NCBI RefSeq assembly: GCF_014192105.1 | Contig: NZ_JACHXK010000029.1 | Coordinates: 1-62,631, forward strand | Direction: 5' to 3' | DNA: 62,631 nt | Origin: Paenibacillus phyllosphaerae | GTDB lineage: Bacteria; Bacillota; Bacilli; Paenibacillales; Paenibacillaceae | Shown: one piece after another, positions 33,214-42,164 of the stretch | How the letters are laid out: the number at the start of each line of letters is the position of its first letter | How positions within the stretch are numbered: position 1 is the stretch's first letter | The notes under the pieces: model-generated | Database searches by the model: none | The model's input: only the letters and a program-made list of their open reading frames with translations | What the model was told of the DNA's origin: nothing | Made by a program: the position numbers and the translations under genes

Positions 33214-33684
33214 ATGCCACGCAAAGGTCCAGTACCTAAACGTGACGTTCTGCCGGATCCGCTGTACAATAGCAAACTCGTAACTCGTTTGATTAACCGT
33301 ATCATGATCGATGGCAAGCGCGGCGTTGCCCAGACGATCCTGTACGATGCGTTCACCCTGATTAACGAGCGTACCGGGAAAGATCCGATGGAAGTGTTTG
33401 AAACAGCGATCAAAAACATCATGCCAGTTCTGGAAGTTAAAGCTCGTCGTGTAGGCGGTTCTAACTACCAAGTACCGATTGAGGTTAAACCAGAGCGTCG
33501 TACATCGCTTGGTCTCCGTTGGCTCGTGAACTACTCACGTAACCGCGGTGAGAAAACGATGGAAGAGCGTTTGGCAGCTGAAATCATCGATGCGTCCAAT
33601 AACACTGGCTCATCCGTGAAGAAGCGCGAAGATACGCACAAAATGGCAGAAGCGAACAAAGCATTCGCTCACTACCGTTGGTAG
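33214..33684 (+). CDS. rpsG: Ribosomal protein S7
   Basis: A 156-residue protein that starts assembly of the 30S head and lines the E-site exit. The N-terminus PRKGPVPKRDVLPDP and the RRVGGSNYQVPIEV strand are conserved. I start at the ATG after AAGGGGGG; a frame extension of seven codons upstream has no site of its own. It lies 67 bp after rpsL. Confidence 0.98.
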   Translation: MPRKGPVPKRDVLPDPLYNSKLVTRLINRIMIDGKRGVAQTILYDAFTLINERTGKDPMEVFETAIKNIMPVLEVKARRVGGSNYQVPIEVKPERRTSLGLRWLVNYSRNRGEKTMEERLAAEIIDASNNTGSSVKKREDTHKMAEANKAFAHYRW

Positions 33685-33760
33685 AATTTCGGTTTGGTTT
33701 ACGTTCGCAACTGCGGGCGTAGCCAACTGATGATTCGTTAAATCGAAAGGAGACGAGATC

Positions 33761-35839
33761 ATGGCAAGAGAGTTCTCCTTGAAAGATACACGTAATATCG
33801 GGATCATGGCGCATATCGATGCTGGTAAAACGACTACAACCGAACGGATCCTGTTCTACACAGGCCGTACCCACAAAATCGGTGAGGTGCACGAAGGTGC
33901 AGCTACGATGGACTGGATGGAGCAGGAACAAGAGCGCGGTATCACGATTACGTCTGCCGCGACGACTGCTCAATGGAAGGGTCACCGCATCAATATTATC
34001 GACACCCCGGGGCACGTTGACTTCACCGTTGAAGTTGAACGTTCCCTGCGTGTATTGGACGGGGCTGTAGGGGTATTCAGTGCTAAAGAAGGCGTTGAGC
34101 CTCAGTCCGAAACCGTATGGCGTCAAGCGGATCGCTACGGCGTTCCACGGATCGCATACGTTAACAAAATGGACATTATCGGAGCAGACTTCCTGAATGT
34201 TGTTAAAGACATGCGTGAGCGTCTGCAAGCGAATGCCGTTGCAATTCAATTGCCGATCGGCGCTGAGAACGAATTTGTAGGTGTAGTCGACATCGTTGAA
34301 CGTGTTGCTTACAAATACAAAGACGATCTGGGCAAAGATCCTGAGCAAGTTGAAATTCCTGCTGACCTTGTAGATAAGGTCGAAGAACTTCGTCTTGAAC
34401 TGGTAGAGAAAGTATCAGAATTGGATGAAGAGCTGATGATGAAATATCTGGAAGGTGAAGAACTCACAATTCCGGAAATCAAAGCAGCACTTCGCCAAGG
34501 TGTTATTGATGTTAAGATCTTCCCAGTTATCGCAGGTTCCTCGTACCGTAACAAAGGCGTTCAGCTTATGCTCGACGCAGTTGTTGACTACCTGCCAGCT
34601 CCAATCGACGTTCCTGACATCAAGGGTACCCTTGAAGACGGTACGGAGACGACACGCAAATCCGCAGACGATCAACCGTTCGCGGCATTGGCGTTCAAAA
34701 TCATGACTGACCCATATGTGGGTAAGTTGACGTTCTTCCGCGTATATTCCGGCGTTCTTAGCTCCGGTTCGTACGTATTGAACTCGACTAAAGGCAAACG
34801 TGAGCGTATCGGTCGTATCCTTCAGATGCATGCTAACAGCCGTCAAGAAATCAGCGACGTTTACTCCGGTGATATCGCGGCTGCAGTTGGTCTGAAAGAC
34901 ACAACAACAGGCGACACGCTTTGCGATGAGAAAAACCTGGTTATTCTTGAGTCGATGAACTTCCCTGAGCCGGTTATCCAGCTTGCGGTTGAGCCTAAGA
35001 CTAAAGCTGACCAAGACAAAATGGGTATCGCCCTGCAAAAACTGTCTGAAGAGGATCCGACATTCCGTGCTCACACGGACGAAGAGACTGGCCAGACGAT
35101 CATTGCAGGTATGGGTGAGCTTCACCTTGAAATCCTTGTTGACCGTATGCTTCGTGAATTCAAAGTCGAAACGAATGTTGGTAAGCCACAAGTTGCTTAC
35201 CGCGAAACATTCAAACAGGCTGCGAAGGTCGAAGGTAAATTCGTTCGCCAATCCGGCGGCCGTGGTCAATTTGGTCATTGCTGGGTTGAATTCGCACCAC
35301 AAGAACCAGGCGAAGGCTTCAAATTCGAGAACAAAGTCGTTGGTGGCGCAATTCCACGTGAATTTATCGCTCCAATCCAAGCTGGTATTGAAGAGTCGAT
35401 GAAGAATGGTGTCCTTGCGGGCTTCCCTCTCGTTGACATCAAAGCAACCGTTGTCGACGGTTCTTACCATGACGTTGACTCCTCGGAGATGGCGTTCAAA
35501 ATCGCAGGTTCGATGGCACTCAAAGCAGCGAAGGACAAATGTGCTCCAATCCTGCTTGAGCCAATCATGAAAGTTGAAGTAAGCGTGCCGGAAGAGTACA
35601 TGGGTGACGTAATGGGTATGCTTAGCTCCCGTCGCGGCCGCATCGAAGGTTCGGATACGAAGCATGGATCGTTGATCGTTCGTGCTAAGGTACCTCTCGC
35701 TGAGATGTTCGGTTACTCGACGACTCTTCGTTCCGGTACACAAGGCCGTGGCGTATTCTCCATGGAGCTTTCGCACTATGAAGAAGTACCACGTTCCATT
35801 TCCGAAGAAATCATCTCGAAGTCCAAAGGTAACGCGTAA
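33761..35839 (+). CDS. fusA: FusA, elongation factor G
   Basis: A 692-residue translocation GTPase. G1 is AHIDAGKTT, with the switch-II motif DTPGHVDF and NKMD for guanine specificity; domains II-V follow in normal order and length. No obvious change is seen in the parts where fusidic acid resistance usually arises, though I did not check every position. AAAGGAGACGAG precedes the ATG. It lies 76 bp after rpsG. Confidence 0.98.
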   Translation: MAREFSLKDTRNIGIMAHIDAGKTTTTERILFYTGRTHKIGEVHEGAATMDWMEQEQERGITITSAATTAQWKGHRINIIDTPGHVDFTVEVERSLRVLDGAVGVFSAKEGVEPQSETVWRQADRYGVPRIAYVNKMDIIGADFLNVVKDMRERLQANAVAIQLPIGAENEFVGVVDIVERVAYKYKDDLGKDPEQVEIPADLVDKVEELRLELVEKVSELDEELMMKYLEGEELTIPEIKAALRQGVIDVKIFPVIAGSSYRNKGVQLMLDAVVDYLPAPIDVPDIKGTLEDGTETTRKSADDQPFAALAFKIMTDPYVGKLTFFRVYSGVLSSGSYVLNSTKGKRERIGRILQMHANSRQEISDVYSGDIAAAVGLKDTTTGDTLCDEKNLVILESMNFPEPVIQLAVEPKTKADQDKMGIALQKLSEEDPTFRAHTDEETGQTIIAGMGELHLEILVDRMLREFKVETNVGKPQVAYRETFKQAAKVEGKFVRQSGGRGQFGHCWVEFAPQEPGEGFKFENKVVGGAIPREFIAPIQAGIEESMKNGVLAGFPLVDIKATVVDGSYHDVDSSEMAFKIAGSMALKAAKDKCAPILLEPIMKVEVSVPEEYMGDVMGMLSSRRGRIEGSDTKHGSLIVRAKVPLAEMFGYSTTLRSGTQGRGVFSMELSHYEEVPRSISEEIISKSKGNA

Positions 35840-35964
35840 GCGAAACGCTGGGATCTTCGTATCATAAGTTTCACTCGGTCGGATGTTGGTATGTCCACGT
35901 GACTGCATACTCCGACCACTCAAACATATAAAACTATTAGTTTTATTAAGGAGGAAATAGTTCA
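35840..35964 (+). promoter_or_regulatory. Structured leader before tuf
   Basis: GGTCGGA (35877-35883) and GTATG (35889-35893) pair with CATAC (35906-35910) and TCCGACC (35911-35917), a 12-bp stem interrupted by one TGTTG bulge. A second AT-rich hairpin (ATAAAAC/GTTTTAT) sits just before the AAGGAGG site. Neither has a terminator T run. Confidence 0.55.
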
Positions 35965-37155
35965 ATGGCTAAGGCTAAATTTGAACGTAATAAACCGCAC
36001 GTTAACATCGGTACTATCGGTCACGTCGACCATGGTAAAACGACTCTGACTGCTGCGATCACAACTGTTCTTTCCAAAAAATACGGTGGTGCGGCAATCG
36101 CATTCGACCAAATCGACAAAGCGCCAGAAGAGCGCGAGCGCGGTATCACAATCTCCACAGCACACGTTGAGTATGAGACGCCTAACCGTCACTACGCTCA
36201 CGTAGACTGCCCAGGCCATGCTGACTATGTTAAAAACATGATCACAGGCGCAGCTCAAATGGACGGCGCTATCCTCGTCGTTTCCGCAGCTGACGGCCCA
36301 ATGCCACAAACGCGCGAGCACATCCTGCTCTCCCGCCAAGTAGGCGTACCTTACATCGTCGTATTCCTGAACAAATGCGACATGGTTGAAGACGAAGAGC
36401 TTCTTGAACTGGTTGAGATGGAAGTTCGCGACCTTCTTAACGAGTATGAGTTCCCAGGCGACGACACTCCAATCATCCGTGGTGCAGCTCGTGAAGCGCT
36501 GCAAAACCCAGATGGTCCTTGGGCTGACAAAATCGTTGAACTGTTCGAACAAGTTGACACTTACATCCCAACTCCAGAACGTGACGTTGACAAGCCTTTC
36601 CTTATGCCTGTCGAGGACGTTTTCACAATCACAGGTCGTGGTACAGTTGCAACTGGCCGCGTAGAACGTGGTGTGGTTAAAGTTGGCGACGAGGTTGAAA
36701 TCGTTGGTCTGGCTGAAGAAACTCGTAAATCCGTATGTACAGGCGTTGAGATGTTCCGTAAACTGCTTGACTCCGCTCAAGCTGGCGACAACATCGGCGC
36801 ACTGCTTCGCGGTGTAGACCGTAAAGACATCGAGCGTGGTCAAGTTCTGGCGAAGCCGAACTCCGTTAAACCACACACGAACTTTACTGCTCAAATCTAC
36901 GTTCTGACTAAAGAAGAGGGTGGCCGTCACAAGCCTTTCTTCACGGGCTACCGTCCACAGTTCTACTTCCGTACAACTGACGTTACGGGTATCATCAACC
37001 TGCCAGAAGGCACTGAGATGGTAATGCCAGGCGACAACATCACGGTAACGGTTGAGATGATCTCTCCAATCGCGATCGAAGAAGGTACACGTTTCGCGAT
37101 CCGCGAAGGCGGCCGTACTGTAGGCGCTGGCGCAGTAGCAACAATCCAAAAATAA
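35965..37155 (+). CDS. tuf: Elongation factor Tu
   Basis: A 396-residue GTPase that brings aminoacyl-tRNA to the ribosome. GHVDHGKTT, DCPGHADY and NKCD mark the G domain; the kirromycin/aa-tRNA regions in domains II-III are complete. AAGGAGG lies eight bases before the ATG. Codon use is strongly biased, as expected for the most abundant protein. A very strong terminator follows, splitting str from S10. Confidence 0.99.
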   Translation: MAKAKFERNKPHVNIGTIGHVDHGKTTLTAAITTVLSKKYGGAAIAFDQIDKAPEERERGITISTAHVEYETPNRHYAHVDCPGHADYVKNMITGAAQMDGAILVVSAADGPMPQTREHILLSRQVGVPYIVVFLNKCDMVEDEELLELVEMEVRDLLNEYEFPGDDTPIIRGAAREALQNPDGPWADKIVELFEQVDTYIPTPERDVDKPFLMPVEDVFTITGRGTVATGRVERGVVKVGDEVEIVGLAEETRKSVCTGVEMFRKLLDSAQAGDNIGALLRGVDRKDIERGQVLAKPNSVKPHTNFTAQIYVLTKEEGGRHKPFFTGYRPQFYFRTTDVTGIINLPEGTEMVMPGDNITVTVEMISPIAIEEGTRFAIREGGRTVGAGAVATIQK

Positions 37156-37181
37156 TAACTTGCGGCAGTAGCCGCGGTTTG

Positions 37182-37213
37182 CAAAGCCTCCACATTGTGG
37201 AGGCTTTGTTTTT
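37182..37213 (+). terminator. Terminator of the str operon
   Basis: A perfect 12-base stem CAAAGCCTCCAC/GTGGAGGCTTTG with an ATT loop is followed by TTTTT. It is one of the strongest terminators in the window. Confidence 0.95.
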
Positions 37214-37342
37214 GAGTCATGTATGCTGCCGAATACATCCGACGATAATGGGTATAGGTCGCGGAAAAAACATTCGATATTCAATAAAAAAACGGTATTT
37301 TTGAAAATCAAAAAACCTTATTCATGAATAACAACATTTTAG

Positions 37343-37371
37343 TTGCAATCGCCCAGAATATTAGATATAAT
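37343..37371 (+). promoter_or_regulatory. Sigma-A promoter of the S10 operon
   Basis: TTGCAA and a perfect TATAAT with 17-base spacing, in an AT-rich stretch after the tuf terminator. The transcript start is near 37379, giving a leader of about 130 bases. Confidence 0.88.
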
Positions 37372-37402
37372 ATTTTCTGTTGGTCTGTGACGTTGCGATG
37401 AT

Positions 37403-37462
37403 GTGAGAGGTTGTTGACACACCCGGCTCCTTTGCCATGAGGAGCGTGTCGAGTTTTCTCAC
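37403..37462 (+). promoter_or_regulatory. S10 leader hairpin
   Basis: One long nested stem: GTGAGA/TCTCAC, GACAC/GTGTC and GCTCCT/AGGAGC with a TTGCCATG loop, separated by small internal loops. No T run follows, so it is not a terminator. It is placed where L4-type feedback acts in other bacteria, but the binding partner is unknown. Confidence 0.7.
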
Positions 37463-37508
37463 GGAGTATGTCCGATACTAAATTGGGCGATAGAAGGAGG
37501 GAACTACT

Positions 37509-37817
37509 ATGGCAAAGCAAAAGATTCGTATTCGCTTGAAAGCATACGATCATAGAATTCTTGATCAATCCGCAGAGAAAATTGTGGAAACTGCGAAACG
37601 TTCCGGTGCAGGCGTATCGGGTCCGATTCCGCTTCCTACGGAAAAGCAAATCATCACCATTCTGCGTGCGGTTCATAAGTACAAGGATTCGCGGGAGCAA
37701 TTCGAAATGCGCACTCACAAGCGTCTGATCGATATTGTTAACCCAACGCCGCAAACGGTTGATGCGCTTATGCGACTCGATCTGCCATCCGGTGTAGATA
37801 TCGAAATTAAGCTGTAA
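37509..37817 (+). CDS. rpsJ: Ribosomal protein S10
   Basis: A 102-residue head protein of the small subunit that, as NusE, also joins NusB and NusG in antitermination. IRIRLKAYDHRILDQSAEKI and the SPFHxxRxHxR-type loop region are as expected for Firmicutes. GAAGGAGGG precedes the ATG. It opens the S10-spc-alpha supercluster. Confidence 0.98.
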   Translation: MAKQKIRIRLKAYDHRILDQSAEKIVETAKRSGAGVSGPIPLPTEKQIITILRAVHKYKDSREQFEMRTHKRLIDIVNPTPQTVDALMRLDLPSGVDIEIKL

Positions 37818-37853
37818 AGATAACGGAAACAGGATAAGAAAAGAGGTGTCAAC

Positions 37854-38477
37854 ATGAAAGGTATCTTAGGTAAAAAAATCGGAATGACGCAAGTCTTCAC
37901 GGCTGACGGCAACGTAGTACCAGTAACGGTTATCGAAGCTGGCCCGAACGTCGTTCTTCAGAAGAAAGACCAAGACAACGATGGCTACGAAGCGATCCAA
38001 ATTGGTTTCTCCGATAAAAAAGAGAAAAACGCAACTAAGCCGGCAATCGGCCATGCGAAAAAAGCTGGTACAGCTCCTAAGCGCTACATTCGCGAAATTC
38101 GCGGAATCAACGTTGCTGAATATGAAGTTGGCCAAGTGATTAAAGCTGACCTATTCGCACAAGGCGAGTTTGTTGACGTAACGGCAGTATCCAAAGGTAA
38201 AGGATTCCAAGGTAACATCAAACGTTGGGGTCAAAGCCGCGGTCCTATGGCGCACGGTTCGCGTTACCACCGTGGTCCAGGTTCGATGGGTTCGATTCAA
38301 GCGAACCGCGTACCAAAAGGCAAACACCTTCCAGGACATATGGGTAACGAAACAGTTACAATCCAAAACCTTGAAGTTGTGCGTGTAGACGCTGAGCGCA
38401 ATGTAATTCTGGTTAAAGGTTCCGTACCTGGCCCGAAAAACAGCCTCGTTAAAGTAAAACTGACAGTTAAGAAATAA
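37854..38477 (+). CDS. rplC: Ribosomal protein L3
   Basis: A 207-residue protein reaching the peptidyl-transferase centre through its long loop (NIKRWGQSRGPMAHGSRYHRG region). The start KGILGKKIGMTQVF is typical. AAGAGGTGTC is the ribosome site; the gene lies 36 bp after rpsJ. Confidence 0.98.
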   Translation: MKGILGKKIGMTQVFTADGNVVPVTVIEAGPNVVLQKKDQDNDGYEAIQIGFSDKKEKNATKPAIGHAKKAGTAPKRYIREIRGINVAEYEVGQVIKADLFAQGEFVDVTAVSKGKGFQGNIKRWGQSRGPMAHGSRYHRGPGSMGSIQANRVPKGKHLPGHMGNETVTIQNLEVVRVDAERNVILVKGSVPGPKNSLVKVKLTVKK

Positions 38478-38503
38478 TTGCTCGAAGAAAGGAGGAACTA
38501 GAA

Positions 38504-39127
38504 ATGCCAACAGTTACAGTATTGAACGTGAAAGGCCAGGAAGTTGAAAAACTCGAACTGGCAGAGAACGTATTTGGTATCCAACCAAATGTTCATGTAC
38601 TGCACAGTGCTGTTCTGCTTCAACAAGCTGCAGAACGTCAAGGCACACATAAAACTAAAGGACGCTCTGAAGTTCGTGGCGGCGGCCGTAAACCTTGGAA
38701 ACAAAAAGGTACGGGTCGTGCACGTCAAGGTAGCATCCGCGCACCACAATGGGTTGGCGGCGGTACAGTATTTGGTCCAGTGCCACGTACTTACGGCTTC
38801 AAACTACCGAAGAAAGTTCGCCGTCTGGCGATTAAATCCGCCCTCTCTTCGAAGGTGATTGCTAACGATATTATTGTTCTTGACCAACTTACGCTGGCAG
38901 CTCCGAAGACGAAAGAATTCGCAGCTATCCTGAATAATCTGAATGTTGCTCGCAAGGCGCTTGTTGTAACGGCTAACTACGAAGATAACGTAGCATTGTC
39001 CGCACGCAACATCCCAGGCGTTAAATTCGTAGCAGCTGACGGCATTAATGTTCTGGACGTATTGGTTCACGATAAGCTTATCATCACTAAAGAAGCAGTG
39101 GAGAAAGTACAGGAGGTGCTTGCGTAA
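38504..39127 (+). CDS. rplD: Ribosomal protein L4
   Basis: A 207-residue protein with the tunnel-lining loop (GRSEVRGGGRKPWKQKGTGR, about 50-70) intact, including the Lys/Gly positions where macrolide resistance changes fall. In E. coli L4 is the S10-operon repressor. AAAGGAGG precedes the ATG. Its TAA shares one base with the rplW ATG. Confidence 0.98.
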   Translation: MPTVTVLNVKGQEVEKLELAENVFGIQPNVHVLHSAVLLQQAAERQGTHKTKGRSEVRGGGRKPWKQKGTGRARQGSIRAPQWVGGGTVFGPVPRTYGFKLPKKVRRLAIKSALSSKVIANDIIVLDQLTLAAPKTKEFAAILNNLNVARKALVVTANYEDNVALSARNIPGVKFVAADGINVLDVLVHDKLIITKEAVEKVQEVLA

Positions 39128-39417
39128 TGAAGGATCCTCGCGATATTATCAAGCGCCCGATTATCACAGAACAAACGAGCGACTTCATGGCGAACAAACG
39201 TTACGTCTTCGAAGTTGATATCCGTGCTAACAAAACGGAAATCAAAGAAGCCGTTCAACAGATTTTCAAAGTGAAAGTATCGAGCGTAAACACGCTGCGC
39301 ATGCCAGCTAAGCCTAAACGCTATGGCCGTCACAGCGGATACACATCCGAATGGAAAAAAGCAATCGTTCAACTGTCTGCTGACAGCAACGAGCTTGAGT
39401 TTTTTGAATCGGTATAA
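39127..39417 (+). CDS. rplW: Ribosomal protein L23
   Basis: A 96-residue protein at the tunnel exit, the docking site of trigger factor and SRP. RDIIKRPIITEQT and the basic AKPKRYGRHSGY hairpin are typical. It overlaps rplD by one base (TAATG), and AGGAGGTG within the end of rplD serves as its ribosome site, so translation is coupled. Confidence 0.97.
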   Translation: MKDPRDIIKRPIITEQTSDFMANKRYVFEVDIRANKTEIKEAVQQIFKVKVSSVNTLRMPAKPKRYGRHSGYTSEWKKAIVQLSADSNELEFFESV

Positions 39418-39486
39418 GGAACTGGGCAGAGCGTCAGACGCTCTGACTGCCTAGCGCCTTAAGATAACGGTAAGGAGGGAATCGAA

Positions 39487-40317
39487 GTGCCAGTCAAGAA
39501 GTATAAACCGACTTCCCCGGCCCGCCGTGCTATGTCCGTCTCGACATTTGAAGAGATCACAACAAGCACACCGGAGAAATCGCTTCTTGCGCCGCTTTTC
39601 AAAAAAGCAGGTCGCAATAACCAAGGTAAAATTACGGTTCGCCATCATGGTGGCGGCCACAAACGTAAATACCGGATTATCGACTTCAAACGTAATAAGG
39701 ACGGTATCGTAGGTAACGTTGCATCGATCGAGTACGATCCAAACCGTACGTCGAACATCGCGCTGATCCACTATGCAGACGGCGAGAAACGTTACATTAT
39801 CGCTCCAAAAGGTCTGAAAGTTGGCGATCAAATCGTCTCTGGTGTTGGCTCCGACATCAAAATCGGTAACGCACTTCCACTGGAAAACATTCCAGTAGGT
39901 ACGGTTATCCACAACATCGAATTGAAGCCTGGTAAAGGTGGACAGCTCGTTCGCGCAGCTGGTACAGAAGCTCAGCTTCTTGGTAAAGAAACTGACTATG
40001 TATCCATTCGTCTTTCTTCCGGTGAGGTTCGTCGTATTCTGAAGCAATGCCGTGCAACAATCGGTTCTGTTGGCAACGAAGATCACGAACTCGTGAAAAT
40101 CGGTAAAGCCGGCCGTACTCGTTGGCTTGGCAAGCGTCCTGAAGTTCGCGGTGTCGTAATGAACCCGAATGATCACCCACACGGTGGTGGTGAAGGTCGC
40201 GCTCCAATCGGACGTAAGTCGCCAATGTCGCCATGGGGCAAACCAACCCTTGGTTACAAAACACGCAAGAAGAAAAAAGCTTCGAGCCAATACATTATTC
40301 GTCGTCGTACGAAGTAA
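39487..40317 (+). CDS. rplB: Ribosomal protein L2
   Basis: A 276-residue protein essential for subunit joining and the peptidyl-transferase centre. The histidine-bearing MNPNDHPHGGGEGRAPIG loop near 220-240 is conserved. It starts at GTG (MPVKKYKPTSPARR) seven bases after AAGGAGGG. The 69-bp spacer before it holds a tight hairpin (AGAGCGTC/GACGCTCT, 39428-39444). Confidence 0.98.
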   Translation: MPVKKYKPTSPARRAMSVSTFEEITTSTPEKSLLAPLFKKAGRNNQGKITVRHHGGGHKRKYRIIDFKRNKDGIVGNVASIEYDPNRTSNIALIHYADGEKRYIIAPKGLKVGDQIVSGVGSDIKIGNALPLENIPVGTVIHNIELKPGKGGQLVRAAGTEAQLLGKETDYVSIRLSSGEVRRILKQCRATIGSVGNEDHELVKIGKAGRTRWLGKRPEVRGVVMNPNDHPHGGGEGRAPIGRKSPMSPWGKPTLGYKTRKKKKASSQYIIRRRTK

Positions 40318-40381
40318 TAATTGCTTTGACGCTATCGCGTAATCAAAGTTACGCAATCGTCTCTTGAAGGGAGGACAAACC

Positions 40382-40663
40382 ATGGGTCGCAGTTTGAAGA
40401 AGGGGCCGTTTATTGACGGTTACCTGCTTAAAAAGGTTGAGGAACTCAACACAGCGGAGAAAAAAGTCGTTGTGAAAACCTGGTCCCGCCGTTCGACAAT
40501 TTTCCCGCAATTCATCGGACACACGTTCGCGGTATATGATGGCCGTAAACATGTTCCTGTTTATGTGACGGAAGATATGGTTGGCCACAAACTCGGTGAG
40601 TTCGCGCCAACACGTTCGTACAAAGGTCACGGTAACGACGACAAGAAAACGGGCCGTCGTTAA
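40382..40663 (+). CDS. rpsS: Ribosomal protein S19
   Basis: A 93-residue head protein contacting the A-site finger. GRSLKKGPFIDGYLLKKV and the C-terminal KLGEFAPTRSYKGH are conserved. I start at the ATG eight bases after GGGAGG; the open frame extends six codons upstream, through the ribosome site. The spacer from rplB can form GCGTAA/TTACGC (40337-40354). Confidence 0.97.
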   Translation: MGRSLKKGPFIDGYLLKKVEELNTAEKKVVVKTWSRRSTIFPQFIGHTFAVYDGRKHVPVYVTEDMVGHKLGEFAPTRSYKGHGNDDKKTGRR

Positions 40664-40708
40664 TCGGCAGCCCTATCTACTTTCTTATGAACGAGAGGAG
40701 GTCCCAGT

Positions 40709-41044
40709 ATGTCACAAGCTAAAGCGCATGCTAACAACATCCGCATTGCTCCGCGTAAAGCGCAACTCGTTGTTGACTTGATCCGCGGCAAGCAAGTTGG
40801 TGAAGCGATTGCGATTCTGCGTCACACGCCGAAAGCTGCTTCCCCAATCGTTGAGAAGCTTCTGAACTCTGCTATCGCGAATGCAGAACACAATCATCAA
40901 TTGGACGCTAACAAACTGGTTATCACGCAAGTGTTCGTTAACCAAGGTCCTACAATGAAACGTTTCCGCCCGCGCGCTATGGGTCGTGCAAGCCGGATCA
41001 ACAAAAGAACTAGCCACATTACACTAGTGGTATCCGAAAAATAA
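40709..41044 (+). CDS. rplV: Ribosomal protein L22
   Basis: A 111-residue protein whose beta-hairpin (MKRFRPRAMGRASRINKRTSH) lines the exit tunnel; no duplication or deletion of the macrolide-resistance type is seen. AGAGGAGGTC precedes the ATG. It lies 45 bp after rpsS and 13 bp before rpsC. Confidence 0.97.
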   Translation: MSQAKAHANNIRIAPRKAQLVVDLIRGKQVGEAIAILRHTPKAASPIVEKLLNSAIANAEHNHQLDANKLVITQVFVNQGPTMKRFRPRAMGRASRINKRTSHITLVVSEK

Positions 41045-41057
41045 GGAGGGAAAACGT

Positions 41058-41726
41058 GTGGGTCAAAAGGTAAATCCCGTCGGTCTACGTATCGGTATTA
41101 TCCGTGACTGGGAGTCCAAATGGTACGCAGGCAAAGACTTCGGCGATCTGCTCATGGAAGACGTAAAAATCCGTGAGTACCTGAAAAACAAACTTAAAGA
41201 CGCAGCTGTATCCCGTTTCGAAATCGAGCGCGCAGCTAACCGCGTTAACGTTACGATTCATACTGCTAAACCTGGTATGGTAATCGGTAAAGGCGGTTCC
41301 GAGGTTGAAAACCTTCGTACGGAACTTGCTAAAATCTCCAAAGGCAAAAAGATTCACATCAACATTTCCGAGATCAAACATCCGGAGTTGGATGCGATTC
41401 TTGTAGCTGAAAGCATTGCTCAACAACTTGAGCGCCGCATTTCGTTCCGTCGTGCGATGAAACAATCGATTCAACGGACAATTCGCTCTGGCGCTAAAGG
41501 GATCAAAACATCGGTCAGCGGACGTCTGGGCGGTGCGGAGATCGCACGTACGGAAGGTTACAGCGAAGGTACAGTTCCGCTTCATACGCTGCGCGCCGAT
41601 ATCGACTACGGCACAGCTGAAGCTCATACTACTTACGGCCGCATCGGCGTAAAAGTATGGATCTATCGCGGTGAAATCCTTCCGTCGAAGAAGAAAGTAG
41701 CAGCTCCCCAGGAAGGAGGCAACTAA
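41058..41726 (+). CDS. rpsC: Ribosomal protein S3
   Basis: A 222-residue protein at the mRNA entry channel, with a KH domain (VIGKGGSEVENLRTEL near 75-90) and the C-terminal RTEGYSEGTVPLHTLRADIDYG. The start is GTG (MGQKVNPVGLR) after AAGGAGGG. Only three bases separate its stop from rplP. Confidence 0.98.
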   Translation: MGQKVNPVGLRIGIIRDWESKWYAGKDFGDLLMEDVKIREYLKNKLKDAAVSRFEIERAANRVNVTIHTAKPGMVIGKGGSEVENLRTELAKISKGKKIHINISEIKHPELDAILVAESIAQQLERRISFRRAMKQSIQRTIRSGAKGIKTSVSGRLGGAEIARTEGYSEGTVPLHTLRADIDYGTAEAHTTYGRIGVKVWIYRGEILPSKKKVAAPQEGGN

Positions 41727-41729
41727 ACC

Positions 41730-42164
41730 ATGTTGGTACCAAAACGCGTCAAACATCGTAAGCAACAACGCGGTAACATGAGAGGTCGCGCTAAAGGCGG
41801 CACGGAAGTGGCCTTCGGCGAATACGGCTTGCAAGCTATGGAGCCAGGCTGGATCACGAACCGTCAGATCGAATCCGCTCGTATTGCAATGACACGCTAT
41901 ATCCGCCGTGGCGGTAAAGTATGGATTAAAATTTTCCCTCACAAGCCTATTACACAAAAGCCTCTTGAAGTTCGGATGGGTAGCGGTAAAGGTAACGTTG
42001 AGAAATGGGTATCCGTTGTGAAACCTGGCAAGATCATGTTCGAACTTGCTGGCGTATCTGAAGAGATCGCTCGCGAAGCAATGCGTCTTGCAGCTCACAA
42101 ACTGCCTGTTAAAACGAAGTTCGTGAAACGCGAAGAAGTGGGTGGTGAAGCAAATGAAAGCTAG
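41730..42164 (+). CDS. rplP: Ribosomal protein L16
   Basis: A 144-residue protein next to the A-tRNA elbow. LVPKRVKHRKQQRGNMRG at the start and RMGSGKGNVEKWVSVVKPGK in the middle are typical; the latter contains the arginine/glycine positions linked to evernimicin resistance, with no obvious change. The ribosome site GGAAGGAGG lies in the end of rpsC. Confidence 0.98.
   Translation: MLVPKRVKHRKQQRGNMRGRAKGGTEVAFGEYGLQAMEPGWITNRQIESARIAMTRYIRRGGKVWIKIFPHKPITQKPLEVRMGSGKGNVEKWVSVVKPGKIMFELAGVSEEIAREAMRLAAHKLPVKTKFVKREEVGGEANES

Noticed and set aside
35962..37311. A 449-codon reverse frame covering tuf
   Set aside because: It is antisense to an obvious EF-Tu gene and has no recognisable motif.
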